Origin: Absidia repens
Lineage: Eukaryota; Mucoromycota; Mucoromycetes; Mucorales; Cunninghamellaceae
Direction: 5' to 3'
Length of the DNA: 64,000 nucleotides
Assembly (NCBI GenBank): GCA_002105175.1
Contig: MCGE01000011.1
Coordinates: 372,001 to 436,000, forward strand
Shown: one piece after another, positions 13,009 through 25,308 of the stretch
How the letters are laid out: every line of letters begins with the position of its first letter
Position numbering within the stretch: the stretch's first letter is position 1
Notes under the pieces: generated by a model
Database searches by the model: none
Told to the model about the DNA's origin: nothing
What the model saw: only the letters and a program-made list of their open reading frames with translations
Position numbers and translations under genes: made by a program

Positions 13009-16000
13009 ATGAAAAAAGAGGAACTTCTAGAAGATCGGAATGGGTAAGTCATTCAATAGGCCATATACCATGGAAAGACAAACAAGAAAACCAAGAACTA
13101 CGTCTTATATTGTCCATTTATTTTATTGATCACTTGTAGGTTTTTTGATTTATCAATAAACAACGAAGCGAATCAACTTCCTTTACCGTTATTACAACTG
13201 TTTGAAGATCCTCCACCTCCTCCTCAATCTGATCAAACAAACCAACAAGCACGTCAAAGCGATCAACAAACCTCCCTACCATCAAACTTTGAACAAGTCA
13301 AAGGTCATGTCACTTTTCAAGACCAGCCCTATCATCCCCCTCCTCAATCGCCACTGCCATTGAAAACACCAGCAATACCCACCGTCCCGTCAACCAAAGA
13401 ACGTTGGCTCGACTACCTTCACAAAAAATTCCCCAGCCGAATCGTCCGTCGTGTTTTGAAATGTACTCTTGCATACTTTTTGACAACGCTCTTCAGTTTG
13501 ATTCACCCTCTCACCATCGCCATCGGCACCGCTGCTTTTTTAACTAGCTCGGGAAGTGTATTTAACCATCCTGGAAGAAGGTAAAAATACAAAAAAAAAC
13601 ACTTCTATTTCCATACGTTACTCATAAAATATTTCAATCAAAAACTGTAGTATGGGTGCTCAAATTGATGCCACAGTGACAAGCGTCCTTGGTTTAGTTT
13701 TAGCTGTCTTGTGGGCTTTCGCCGCCCTTTCAGCCGCAACAACCTATAACCAACATCATTTAGCCACTCACTACGATGATCCCGTGGGAAAAGTTATACC
13801 CGGCCTGTTTCTCTTTGTGGGGGTCTTTTTCGCACAGATGCTACGACAAGGTTTACCGAAATTCTACTTTTTTTCCCTTCAATTTATGATTGTCCAAATC
13901 TTCACAATGACTCGGGGTGTCTTCGAAACGCAAATGAATTGGCAACTACCTCTTACTTTTGGTATTCCTCTTTTGATCGGTGCTGCTATCTCTCTATTAG
14001 TCAATTTAGTGGTCTGGCCTGAAACCGCCGTGGATGGTCTTGGTAAGCTTACTACAAAAAAAAAAAAAAAAAAAAAAATAAGGTGGATGATCCGGACTCT
14101 AAACTTTATATATATATGTATATTTCTTTAGGCCGTGCTTTACAAGAAACAATCAAGGCTAGCCAAAACATGCTCGAAATGATTACACAGCAATTCTTTT
14201 TGGACCCCCAATCGGAAATGGTTCCGGAGGATGAAGTGGATGCGGCTGCTGCAAAAATGCGCCTTGGAATGACCAAAGTCAAATCTGCGTACAGGGAAGC
14301 CAAGTATGAAATGTCCTATGCTTATGTTCGGCCTCAAGAAATTGGTGATATTCGAAAAACCTTGGACCGAATGACGAAACACATTGGTATTCTAGGCGGG
14401 TGTCTGAAAAGTGAACGTGAATTATTTGAAGGTGCTTTGGAAGCTTTGGAACGGGAATTCAGCGATGACGAGGATAGCGAGGACTCTTCTGACAACAACA
14501 ACAATATCGATGACAGCGACACTGATAATGAAGATCATCAAGAGACCTATCATTCACGATCTCAGCAGGACCAACGACCTCCAATATCAAGTCGACAAAC
14601 ACTCTCGGCATTGGATGCGGATTTGCTCCGGGCAGCTCTACGTGCCACCAACGACTTTTCGAAACCAGGCGGAAAATATTCCTCGAAATCAGCCAACGTT
14701 AGTCCTCGGTCTTCACGTGCGCCTTCCCGTGCTCATTCTCGTGCAACCTCAAGGACAACCTCAAGACGAAATTCTGTTGATGAAGAAGACTTTGCTGAAG
14801 AAAATCAGAAATCCATTGCCTCCATTCGGTCCTTCCTCAGCCTACCGAAGAAAAAAATGACAGGAAACAGCAACAACAATAGCAGCAGTCACCTTCCTCG
14901 GCCTCCCACCAAAAGCAAGAAACAAGTCAATTTTAGTGATCGGCACCTCTTGATGATCTATTTACAAAGTCTTCGTGATCCTTTAATGGCGTTGGCTATG
15001 CAATGTACTGAGGTATTGACATGTGCTTGTACAAGCATCTCTACTGAACTGGACATTGATGATGAAGACGACAAATCTATCCGATCAACCTGGATTACTT
15101 ACCTTCGGCATGTATTCAAGCTCAAGAAAAAGAAAGTCAGCAACAATACTGAATCTGCAGCAACAGCAACAGCAACATCAGCAGCAGAAACATCATCATC
15201 ACCGACCAATAATAACAACAGCAACAGCAACAAAAGTCAAGACAAATGCCAACCAAACGAACATTGCTGCAATTGTGCCAAAACAATGAATCGTGCTATT
15301 ATGGAATTCGACATCTCGGAACGCAAATGTATGGATGATCTTTATCGATTCAAAGAGGAACAATTGAAATCAGGTGGTGGGACCTTAGACTTGGGTATGA
15401 GGGAAGAACTTTTCTTGGTCTTCTTCTTTATGTTTACTTTACGTGAAACTGCGAATGAACTGGAAACATTGGCAAGGGAATTGGATACTCTGCGACAACA
15501 TGCTCAAAAACGAATGGTCCATGGAAAACGACGCAAACACCTCTATATGCCCCGAATGACTCAAAAATGGTGGAAGAAATGGGCGCATTGGAACAATCAT
15601 CAAAGTACAAAGGATAAAGGTGGCCGCTCTTTTGGTAAAACTTTCATGAATTCAATATATGATTAAATTTTTGATTCTCACCACTCCTTTTTTTTAAAAA
15701 AAAAATATAGCATCACTGGTACAGCACATGCCCGACGAACATGCACCTCCTGATATGGAAGAAGAATATCGGTTGACGAAACTATCAACAATGGCTACCA
15801 TCAAACGGGAACTATCACGAAGAAATTCTACAACTAATCGAAGCGCTCCGACATCATCCCCTAATGGCAGTATCATATCATTGACACGCACCAATACTGG
15901 AAGATCCCTTCATCGACGACGACGATGCTCAACAAATCCCTCTAACAAACAGCAGCAACAACCGGAAGAAAAACCAGAGTCCATATCAACCGCCGATCTT

Positions 16001-17731
16001 ACCCGACAAAAGACCCTTGAGTTGCCCGGACAAGACGACCATCATAACCATCTGAGTACAGAGGAACGCGGCAACTTTTACAGTAACGACAGCAACCACA
16101 ACAATCAAAAAGAAAAACCTCCTTTAACCTTACGTATCCGGTACTCCTTCTGGAAATCATTGCAATGGACAAAACGATACGAATTCAAGTTCAGTCTGAA
16201 AATGGCGGTGGCCGTCTTGGTGCTTTGTATGCCAGCGTTTTTCCCTTCGTCTGCCGCCTGGTATCAAAGTGTACGTGGTCAATGGTCTGCCATGACAGTG
16301 ATTGCTATTATGAATCCAACGAGGTATTTATACATATAAATGTACACGGCTTGGGGATTATACTGATTGATTTTTTTTTATATATATGTAGTGGTGGTAC
16401 TTTGCAGGCAAGTTTTTGGCGTATTGTTGGTACGATTGTAGGTGCTCTGTTTGGCTGGGCAGCTCTCGAAGCTGGTGGCGGCTCTCCATACGTGCTAGCT
16501 GTTTTTGCTGTAATACTGGGTAAGAGAACAAAAAAAAAAAAAAAGGAACAAAAGAAATCATATCATTCACTAACACTGGTATCTGTATCTCATCTAGCTA
16601 TTCCATTCTACTATCTTCATTTGGCAAGTACCTATAATAAAGTCGGCACGGTAGTCCTGATTGCTTATATGGTTGTGGCGCTCAGTCGATATGCCTACCC
16701 TGTTGAAGGGGAGAGTATTGAATCCACGGTTTGGTAAGCATACATAGGAGAAGGCCGGAAAGTATTGGCTTTGATCGTACTGATACTTTTGTCTTTTTTT
16801 TTTTAGGAAACGTGTACTAACCATGATTGTTGGTATTGTCGTTGCATTATTATTGAATTCGTAAGTACATATGATTGCTGCTTTAAATGTTGTGACTAAC
16901 CCCCTTTTTTTTCTTCTTGTTATGATACATTACAGTGTGGTATGGCCTTTTGTAGCAAGACATGCCGTCAGAAAATCAATACCAGCTACTCTTGACGAAC
17001 AAGCAGATTACTTCACCTTTTTGATGGGGACCTTTTTATACCATTTACCAACAACGCCGCCTACTGTGGAAGACATCAAACGAAGTATCAAAATGGAAAA
17101 CAGGATTCAAGAGTCAATCGATGCTTGCAATGTACTCTTGGAACTGACAGACAATGAACCTCGTATGCGTGGCCCCTTTCCAAAAGCCTTTTACACAGCC
17201 ATCATCAATGCTATGCAAGATTTACTCGATCGTATGTCCAGTATTCGTGTTGCATTATTCAAAATGTCTCCCACAGTGAAAAAGAACATTTGTCAACATG
17301 AATATTATATCTTTCGCCGTGATATGGTAAGTTATATATATATATAATTCAACGTAGTGAGTGAGTGATTGATGAATTTACTGACTGAACGTAACTTTTT
17401 CTTTGGTGCTGGGTCATAGATTGCATCTGTATTGTTGCATTTCTTCACCTTGTCTTCCGCCTTACGATCCAAAACACCCTTGCCAATCTATATGCCTTCA
17501 GCACGATCAGCACGACTTCGACTTTTAGCGAATCAACGGATGGTTGGCCAAGGTGAGAGGTTTGTCAATTTCCGTAACTTGACGTGGTTTGCCGTGGCTT
17601 GTTGTACCGAAGAAATCATATCTGAATTGGAACATCTTACGGATTTGGTTCGATTTATTGTTGGCGATGCAAAATATGCGACTCAGGCGAAGCGAATTGA
17701 TACCATTCTTTCTCAAAGTGCCGATGCGTGA
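13009..17731 (+). CDS. FUSC/aromatic acid exporter (ArAE_2)-type multi-pass membrane protein
   Basis: Ten exons splice in phase to 1334 aa: 13009-13043, 13140-13580, 13651-14042, 14132-15634, 15711-16323, 16392-16519, 16598-16733, 16807-16860, 16936-17326, 17420-17731. The protein has two membrane blocks. The first (about residues 100-290) has segments such as LGLVLAVLWAFAALSAATT and PGLFLFVGVFFAQMLRQG. The second (about 950-1110) includes the FKFSLKMAVAVLVLCMPAF segment and the SGGTLQASFWRIVGTIVGA block. This duplicated half-transporter layout, with a long charged Ser/Arg- and Asn-rich cytosolic linker and a C-terminal soluble domain, fits the fungal ArAE_2_N / FUSC_2 / ArAE_2 family (once annotated brefeldin A sensitivity-like). 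Substrate is unknown; export of aromatic or other organic acids is inference. The first exon is short (35 nt) and its ATG is my choice, supported by a good GTAAGT donor and phase. Confidence 0.85.
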
Positions 17732-18966
17732 ATAGATCTGTATTTTTTTTTTTACCCTCCCTTTATATTATTTATTTAGTCAGTACACTGACACCATTAG
17801 TCTTAGTCTTATTCTTTATTCTCCCTTGTTGTAATTTTTTATTATGTAATAAACTGTCATTTTTATTTTTATTTCATAAATTTGTCTTTTGTTCATTGAT
17901 GAGAAAAAAAAAAAAACTTCTTATTCTATGCTTGATGGTCTTTCATGATCACAAATTTATGATATCGTTTTTTTTTTGTTTTTTTTTTTTTGTTTTAATA
18001 TCTTCGGAATTTAGAGTCCACGTTTTTACATGTCAAGCTACATATGTACATCTACTGATTCGATGGATCGCATATCGTACAGGACTGCACAAGATCGATT
18101 CAAGCACTAAATTTAGTCAAAATCATCTTGTTTTGTTGGGTTTTATTTCTCGTGATACATTCTATATTTTGGAATAGATCGGATTAGTATAATCCCTTTA
18201 CTTGTTAATTATGATTTTTCGACATTGGCTGCTTTTATGCTTGAAAAAAATTCAAGGGGAGATGGGAAGCCTTTTTTAAACCGGGAGACTTTATGCTGCC
18301 ATATAAAAGTGGGAATTGGTCCATGATCATAAAAATCATCAACTGAATTAGCCGGAAATCGGGGGCGGGGAAGGGGAGGTGTTCCAACTTACCGACTCAT
18401 GATTGTTTTTTGTTCTCAAAATCCAATCAATGAGGGAATGGGTATCCTTGACCGTTTGCGGGGAGGGGGAGAAGGACAATAAATGCTCAAAACTGCGTCG
18501 ACACAGTTGCATCAATGATAATTGTTGGTGACCCAATCCCTTACCCCCTGTTCCATTATTGCTACATTTTTTTTTTTGACATGCATGCACCAGGCAGCTA
18601 GACCCTTTTCCTAACATGGGAGTATATTCAAAATGTTACACGCGTTTTGAGGAGCTCAATATTTTTTTTTATCCCATCATGAGATGGATCCATACGGTAC
18701 GCCCAAACAAAATGTACCACGAATTGCAATCATTACCAGTGGATCATGTGGTGCTTTTTTTTCCATCTTATATACCTTATTGCACTTTTATTCTGATCAG
18801 CAGAAAGGGTCAAAAGAGATCACTCGCTGACTATTTTTCAACTGCCGACGGTTTTATGAGTTTCACATGGAGTGAAAAACGGGGTTTATCACCCTTTTTT
18901 TTTCTCAGTTTTTTTATTTTTTATTTTTTCATCTTTCTTATTTATATATATATACATTCATTCTTG
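17732..18966. other. Intergenic between ArAE-type gene and Gpc1
   Basis: A poly(A) signal AATAAA is at 17848-17853. Very T-rich DNA follows. An open frame runs into the Gpc1 gene from 18616, but that segment looks like leader DNA: it is T-rich and the TATATATATA run at 18944-18953 lies close before the ATG at 18967. Confidence 0.55.
17848..17853 (+). terminator. Poly(A) signal of ArAE-type gene
   Basis: AATAAA, 117 bases after the stop. Confidence 0.55.
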
Positions 18967-20319
18967 ATGAGTTCACCTGAACAGTCACCAGTGGATCTAT
19001 TGGACCATGACGATCTATTTGACCATGACTATGATGTGCTAGACGAATGGACGAATTCGGCGAATACGTTACTGTCGGAAAACGATTTCGACATGATCGA
19101 CCGACTCTCAGCAGCACTGGACCAAGTAACGCATCAGTTGAATGACAAGCAACGGGATCTTTTACAAAAGTCATCAGCATGGACACACAAGACACGGGAA
19201 CGACTGGGGCAACAAACAAAGAAACTGGAACATCGGCGGGCATTGTTGGAGCAAAAGTTGGTGCGGCAATACGAGTCGATCCATGAACGCATGAACAGGG
19301 ATGCCAAGACAGTACAGCTTCGGGACAAGATCTCGTTTGTGTTTGGTGTAGCGAATACCTCCATTTCTCCAGCGTTGGTGGCGCGTGTGCCTCAATGGAT
19401 TCCCCTTTATTACACGTTACAGTTTATCTATCTCTTGACGTTACGGTTTGTGGTGTACAAGTACCGTCGCTGGCACTACTTTATTTTTGATCTGTGTTAC
19501 TTTGTGAACGTGATGGCTGTGTTGTATTTGTGGGTCTTCCCTAGCTCAACCTACCTGTTTTATGCAACCTTCACACTTACCAGCGGGCCTGTTGCTTGGG
19601 CCATTGTGCTATGGAACAACTCACTGGTCTTCCATTCGCTAGACAAGGTGACGTCGGTGTTTATCCATATCTTCCCGCCTCTTGTGACCTATGTCATCCG
19701 CTGGCTGCCCGAACTGCATCCTGATACCCACACTGGTGCCCTGTACCGTGATCAACATTACCCCGCCCTTGCTGGTACGACGACAACGACGACGCCTGTG
19801 ATGTCTTTCCGTGATTGCATGGTGAGCTCGACCATCGCCTATCTGATCTGGCAAGCTCTTTACTTCGTCTTTATCATGGTCAAGCGTCGCGACAAGATCG
19901 AAGCGGGGTTACGGGTCACCTCCTATTCATGGCTCCTGAAAGACTCGGCTAAAAAATCATTCATCCAAAAAGCCGCCTTTTGCTTTGGCCCACGCTACAA
20001 GTCACAGATGTTCATGCTGCTCCAACTGGTCTACAACATCGTCGCCTCCATTCCCACCTACTTTATGTTCAAACACTTTTGGCTCCACACGCTCTTTCTA
20101 TGCGCCATGTTTGGCGCCAGTGTTTGGAATGGTGCCAATTACTATATCGAGGTATTTTCCCGGCGGTACTTGATGGAAATCGAACAGGCCATATCGAAGA
20201 AAAAGGACGCGGAACAACAACAACAACAAAAGCAGCAGGAACAGGAACTGAAAAATGGGGATGATCACATCCAGAAACCACAACAAGTAACGACAAACGA
20301 TGACAAGAAGACGGATTAA
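18967..20319 (+). CDS. GPC1: Glycerophosphocholine acyltransferase, Gpc1 family
   Basis: Intronless gene for 450 aa. The family (DUF2838; yeast Gpc1) transfers an acyl group to glycerophosphocholine and makes lyso-PC for phosphatidylcholine remodelling in internal membranes. The N-terminal 120 residues are soluble, acidic then Lys/Gln-rich and coiled-coil-like (DQVTHQLNDKQRDLLQK). A polytopic core follows, with segments around YYTLQFIYLLTLRFVVYKY, FDLCYFVNVMAVLYLWVFP and QLVYNIVASIPTYFMFKHFW. Family hallmarks are FHSLDKVTSVFIHIFPPLV and WNGANYYIEVFSRR. The tail is Q-rich and hydrophilic. I chose the ATG at 18967; the in-frame extension to 18616 has low-complexity, leader-like sequence. It converges on the GLTP gene. 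Confidence 0.88.
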   Translation: MSSPEQSPVDLLDHDDLFDHDYDVLDEWTNSANTLLSENDFDMIDRLSAALDQVTHQLNDKQRDLLQKSSAWTHKTRERLGQQTKKLEHRRALLEQKLVRQYESIHERMNRDAKTVQLRDKISFVFGVANTSISPALVARVPQWIPLYYTLQFIYLLTLRFVVYKYRRWHYFIFDLCYFVNVMAVLYLWVFPSSTYLFYATFTLTSGPVAWAIVLWNNSLVFHSLDKVTSVFIHIFPPLVTYVIRWLPELHPDTHTGALYRDQHYPALAGTTTTTTPVMSFRDCMVSSTIAYLIWQALYFVFIMVKRRDKIEAGLRVTSYSWLLKDSAKKSFIQKAAFCFGPRYKSQMFMLLQLVYNIVASIPTYFMFKHFWLHTLFLCAMFGASVWNGANYYIEVFSRRYLMEIEQAISKKKDAEQQQQQKQQEQELKNGDDHIQKPQQVTTNDDKKTD

Positions 20320-20512
20320 TCTACGACGAGGACAACCAAATGGCTACCATATTAGTTTAGGATTGTATTAGATTAGTATTGTACTAGAATTAGTATTTTA
20401 TTGATGATCTTTATGTAGAATAGTACTTTTTATTTGCAATAAAAAAAATTATATTATTGAATATTGAATGTTAATTGAGTGAATTGTGCATTATGAGGCA
20501 TCTATATATATA

Positions 20513-20543
<31 letters not shown>

Positions 20544-20866
20544 GCCATTTGTGATATGAAAAATGATGACGATTGCCATGACAGCATGTGTGTGTGTATG
20601 ACAATATGATATTAATAAAAATTACAATGATGGGCGACAGCATATGCGGGAATAATGGGATATGGAAGTGCCTAGACACTGACCATTAGTAATGATTCCG
20701 ACAAAAAAAGGGCGGGTAGGTATCATTAGTAACAATAACAAAAGAGACAAAAAAAAATTTGATATTCTTTATTGGTTTTGTATTCTTCAAAAAAAGACAA
20801 AAAGGGAAAGGAAGGGGGGAATCAACAGTGATAAAAAGTGTGTGTGTATAATACAGTATATCTAAT
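20320..20866. other. Convergent 3' intergenic region
   Basis: AATAAA at 20438-20443 probably ends the Gpc1 transcript, and TTTATT at 20768-20773 the GLTP transcript on the other strand. A (TA)n run lies at about 20505-20542. No gene. Confidence 0.65.
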
Positions 20867-21762
20867 CTACATGCCTTTGATGTATTCAGGATGGGCCACA
20901 AAGACAGCTTGAGCAGTAGCAATGATGGCTTCCAAGGCTCCCAGCCAGCCAGACATAACGGCGAGCGATTCATCATTGGTGACATTGATCTTTTCGTAAA
21001 AGTCTTTTCTATAAGGGCATGCTTTCATAGCCAACTATAAAAAAAAAAAAAAAAAATCAGTCCACCGTACTATAACCGAACTATTTGCCCTCATCCCCGC
21101 TCGCCCTCCTCCAATCTAATATACATGTATATATATATGTTGTTGTTGTTTTTACTTACGGCAAAGACAGGACGGACAAGCATACCGTGGAATTTTCTCA
21201 AGGTGGCTTCATAGGCCTTGGTGAAGGACACAGTCAATTCTTCAGCTTGGTCAGTGATGCTACGGCGTAAAGCCTGGGCAGTGAAGTCCAGTCCACGGAT
21301 TAACCACAACAGGCCTTCGGTAGCCACGCGCTTCTTTTCGTGAGCTTCATTGGCCAACAGGTTTTCCAAAGTGTCATTGGCAGTGGGATTAGATTCATAC
21401 CGGGTGCGAATTTTCTATCATATAGTAGTTAAGTATACCAAACTAGTTAGGGTTCCAGGCCATTGTCACGAACGATGTATTGAATGAAAGAAAAAGTTCG
21501 CTTACCTTGATGTTGCCATTCATATCATTTTGCACAACAGTGAAGGCACTGGAACCAAGAGAGTCTAGAATAAATAAATAAAAAAAGATGTCAGTAAAAG
21601 CACAGCACGGATGACAGGGTTTTCGAGAAGAGGGAGGGAATTACCAAATAAAGTCACCACGCCTTCAGTAGCTTCAAGGAACTGAGCGGTGTTGACGCCA
21701 CTGGACGTATCGACATCAGTGTAGGAGCGAGCAACGGTATGGAAGTAGGTGGTGGAAGCCAT
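20867..21762 (-). CDS. Glycolipid transfer protein (GLTP domain)
   Basis: Four exons in phase give 199 aa, the usual single-domain GLTP length: 21762-21645, 21564-21506, 21414-21160, 21034-20867. GLTPs move sphingolipids with sugar head groups between membranes from the cytosol. The sugar-binding residues are all visible: Asp53, Asn57 and Lys60 in NDMNGNIKK (same spacing as Asp48/Asn52/Lys55 of the human protein), Trp96 in GLLWLIRGL, and a His at about 135 in KFHGMLVRPVFALAM. So the protein should be active. The downstream ATG at 21762 was preferred over a non-ATG extension. Confidence 0.93.
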
Positions 21763-22204
21763 GATCAAGAATAAATAAAAAAAGTGATGAGAAAACAGGA
21801 AGAAAGAAAGAAAAGAAAGAACGTGTTCTGTCTATTTATCTCAGGTCCATTCCAAAAATAACACACAAATTTGTTTGCCTATCATTTTTTTAAACGGCGG
21901 CCCAAAAATAAAGTGGTTGTCGTAGTGTCTGTCAATTACCCGTTTTGGAGAAATATGGGTTAAAAGCTTGGCGCATAATAATAACCCAAATTCTAATTTT
22001 GATAGCTGTTGATGAGCTCGATATTGGACGTTTTGAGTTCTGAGAGAAAACAATGGACACTGAAAAATCTTATATTAATCGAACGGGTCTGTTCATATTT
22101 GATGGCTGGCATAAGTATCGTATTAGTGCTTTATATAGGTTGCAATTTAATAAGAGCGCAAAACCTTTTTGGGTCTCACACTTTAAATGTTAAGGAATTC
22201 CTTT
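21763..22204. other. Upstream region of GLTP gene
   Basis: Purine-rich leader close to the GLTP ATG, then AT-rich DNA without a credible gene. It holds the GLTP promoter. Confidence 0.5.
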
Positions 22205-22560
22205 TTTTTACTTGACAATAAACATTTTAATCATGAAAAAAACCCAGCATTATGTGATTGGTGTTTTCTTGAGTAATAAAAAAATGCCTTGGGCATTTGA
22301 AGGTGCTCGGTTTTGTCTGAGGGGTTGAGAGAGTGCTATAACAACGTGTTTACCAAAGAATTGGAACGGTATGTGGGTAAACTAATTAACTTCCAGATTG
22401 CTTCAATTATGCGCCCGCCACTGCTTATTTTTTATGCGCCCTGCGCTCTCTTTTTTTTTTCATGCGTTGACCGCGGCCATTTTTTAAAGCCATTCAAGAA
22501 GTTTATCTATTGTTTATTTTTTGAAGTCCAGTACAGTGTTAGTATCACCCATTGGTCAAG
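22205..22560 (+). repeat. Dispersed repeat S, copy 1
   Basis: Shares ordered blocks with 42722-42950: TTACTTGACAATAA followed by TTTTAATCA; then a CCATTCAAGAA block; then a GTCCA-TA-ACAGT block. Similarity is patchy, so the copies are old. It lies immediately upstream of repeat copy R2, and the second copy lies at the same side of R5. Confidence 0.5.
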
Positions 22561-22599
22561 TCAAATTAAACGTATGAGAGACGATTTAAAACTAACAAA

Positions 22600-23740
22600 C
22601 ATAAAACATATTTTATCCAGATAATGATATAAACTATGGTATGGCAAGTAAACGAAATTATGTATGATAGCCTAACGATAGTATCATACCATGACACCTA
22701 TGATATCTAAAATTGAGGCTTTTACGAGTGCGTGTGTCTGAGGAGATTTTGTTGTAGAAGAAACATAGCGTCAGATAAGATAGTTCAATAAAGAGGGTAA
22801 GCTATCCCTGGTTGTGCGATAAACTACTCAGCATTGAAAGGGTTAGCTAAGCTTAGTCGAATTGCACCATCTTTCCTGTAAGGGCAATCATACTGCCGGT
22901 GATGAATGGCTATTTTTATTTTAATGAAAATTTTATCACCATGATGATGTTATGTGATGTTGAGAAAATAAAAAAAAAATCGCTGTTCAAAACCCGCCCA
23001 CGTGGATTTTTATTTACTCCTTACTTTTTTTTTTTTTTTTTCTCTCTCTCTCTCTCTCTTCCTTTTTTTTTTTTTTTTTTTCTTTGATCATTCAACTTTT
23101 TTGAGGTTATGTTGAACTTGGATTGGTGTCAGGATTAGTTTAGAAGGGTTTATAGATCAGGGATTACAACATGCATGGGGAAACCCTTTCACTTTGGATC
23201 TAGGAATCTGGAAACACCAATAGTTGGCCTTTTGGAGCCTCTATTAGTTTAGTTTATATATAGCTTGTATTTACAACCGAATAAAATAAGTTCCTTTATA
23301 CATACTTCAATGAAAAAAGTCCAATTAATCTCTCTCATGCCTTGTATAATAGATCTCGCTTTTTACAACAATCACCCATTTAGATTAGTGTTGATTCTTA
23401 TTGTGCTTCATTAAAATATGACCGACCATTCAGTCTTTCTCATGTCATATGCAGTCTATTAGCTCCCATTTTTACAATTGTTCCTTTAGTTTGGTGACGA
23501 CTATTCTGCAAATTTCACACTGGTTTCCCTCATGTTTCCTCCAACAGATCCTTTCTTCAAGTCCATTGCTACAATGAATCCCTCATCTTTAGTTTTAGTA
23601 CTTAATTTATCAATATGCTACAATAAAGTGTACCTTTTTTTTTTAAAAAAAAAAAAAAAACAACTGCATTTTGACCCATTGGATAGTTAGCAACGTTATT
23701 AATATTATTTGACTGTTTTGTGAGAGTCCTACCTAACACT
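22600..23740 (+). repeat. Dispersed repeat family, copy R2
   Basis: The plus arm starts with CCCGCCCACGTGG at about 22995. After a C/T-rich stretch comes the shared block (GATTGGTGTCAGGATTAG, GCATGGGGAAACCCTTTCA, at about 23119-23195), then subunits with GAATAAAATAAG or CTTCAATGAAAAA at 23280-23630, and the TTTTGTGAGAGTCCTACC box at about 23716. An oppositely oriented fragment containing ACATATTTTATCCAGA and GATATAAACTATGGTA lies at 22606-22640. Confidence 0.72.
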
Positions 23741-25198
23741 TGCACTCTAATTCGTACAGTATGACTACATTTTCTCTCTAAAGTCCCAGAAACTGGTGGA
23801 TACATGGATCCTTTACTATCAACGATAGCCATATTCCTACCAGACCAATCATATAAATGAAAAATACAGGCCGTGCTGAGTGTGTAACCACCGCCATAAT
23901 GCAATTTGCATTGATTTCTAGCTTATTGTGGCTACTTGCCCAATCCTTAATGGATGGCGACTGCGTTGCCAGTTCTAGGTCACTTGATATTAAACCTGGC
24001 AGTATTCCCACTTTAACGCTTCCATGTGCTGCAAGACCGGCTCTTTTTTTCTTTTTTCCTTTTTTTTTTTTGGAGAAGGTTTTACTAGAATTAGATGCCT
24101 CCGTCATTTCCTAATTTTTCTAGCAATTCCTTGGACTTCAACCATTGCATTATACGTATCTTCCTGAGCCCTAATAATATTTTGAATTAAAAAAAGCTAG
24201 TTAAGGAACACTAATCACCACCCCTGAGAGAGAATACGGATGATCTTGTTGGAATTTTAAACCGCGCTTCGTTGCCAAAAAAAAAAAAATCGACAGCCTG
24301 ATCAAATCAAGGGTACCATTGGAACGCCCTATCTTTCAGTCTCCTTTTTTTGTATATAGCGGAATTCAGCTAATGAATATTCAACTAGTAAATAAATCAC
24401 GAATAAGGTTATATTATACGAGTCTCTTATTTGACACAATTCTGAAGATCGGATCGACCAATTATATGACATTTCTGAATACCTCCGTCTTCCAGAACCT
24501 CCCTTTTTTCGTCATCTTGGGCTAAATGACTAGAATAAATGTATGATCACGACAATGAAACCAATTAATCTATCTATGACTGAATGTTATATGAATGTAC
24601 ATGACGACAAATTTATAATATTACCACTAGGTGAACCATCTACAGGCATTCAAATTCATACTATGTACTGGACTTTTATTTTGTCCAAATGCATGGCCTT
24701 TCATTTTGGTTGAAAGGCATTGTACTGCACTGTATGGGATTATTTGAAGATGAAAGATTTACTGCATGATCGAAAAAAACCTAGCGGGCTTTTAAATCCC
24801 GCGTGCTCGACGTTTTTTTAATCAATTCCATTAATACTCTCAGCAAAACGAGATTTTTTTGTATAGAACAAATTGGAGGAGCGTTCTTCCTTTCACATAA
24901 ATAACGTTAGACATACGACCATCTATCCATAACCATGTTTTATAAATAATCCCCTTTCCGTTTAATGAAAAAAAAAGTAGAAAAAAAAATGAATCTTGCA
25001 CTTTTGCGACCCTGAATGAGCTTATTATGACCCCCTAATTTTTTTCTGCCTCATCATGTTTAAGTAAAATCTATAGCTTTCATAGGAGAAATCTCATCAG
25101 TCCATTTTTTTCTTCTTCTCTTTTAAGGAGTGTGTTACCTTTGAGCAAATAAAGGGAAGATCTCCTTTATTTTATTTTATTTTGGTGTGTGGTTTTTT
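23741..25198. other. Non-coding, repeat-flanking DNA
   Basis: No ORF here resembles a protein. A box TTTAAATCCCGCGTGC at 24792-24807 resembles the arm start of the R family but lacks CACGTG and the following block, so it may be a decayed end. The T-rich stretch before 25199 leads into the promoter of the secreted protein gene. Confidence 0.4.
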
Positions 25199-25199
25199 G

Positions 25200-25208
25200 T
25201 ATATAAAG
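25200..25208 (+). promoter_or_regulatory. TATA box of the secreted repeat protein gene
   Basis: TATATAAAG, 101 bases before the ATG at 25309, in an otherwise T-rich stretch. Confidence 0.6.
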
Positions 25209-25308
25209 AGAAAATAACTAGGACAATTTTCAAAAAAAAAAAAGAATCTATATCCAAACCATCTCTTGAATTCTAATCAACTCTTTTAAAAAAACCAATA
25301 ACAACACT

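Noticed and set aside
17728..18177. 149-codon hydrophobic frame after the ArAE-type gene
   Set aside because: Its Phe/Leu richness comes from T runs in a 3' region that also contains AATAAA; no domain.
18616..18966. N-terminal extension of the Gpc1 frame by 117 codons
   Set aside because: The segment is T-rich leader-like DNA with a TATATA run; the protein from 18967 already has a normal family N-terminus.
19134..19395. Minus-strand frames inside the Gpc1 gene
   Set aside because: Shadows of a well-supported coding exon on the other strand.
23602..24114. Frames within and after repeat R2
   Set aside because: They run through poly-T/A stretches and repeat subunits; no family signature.
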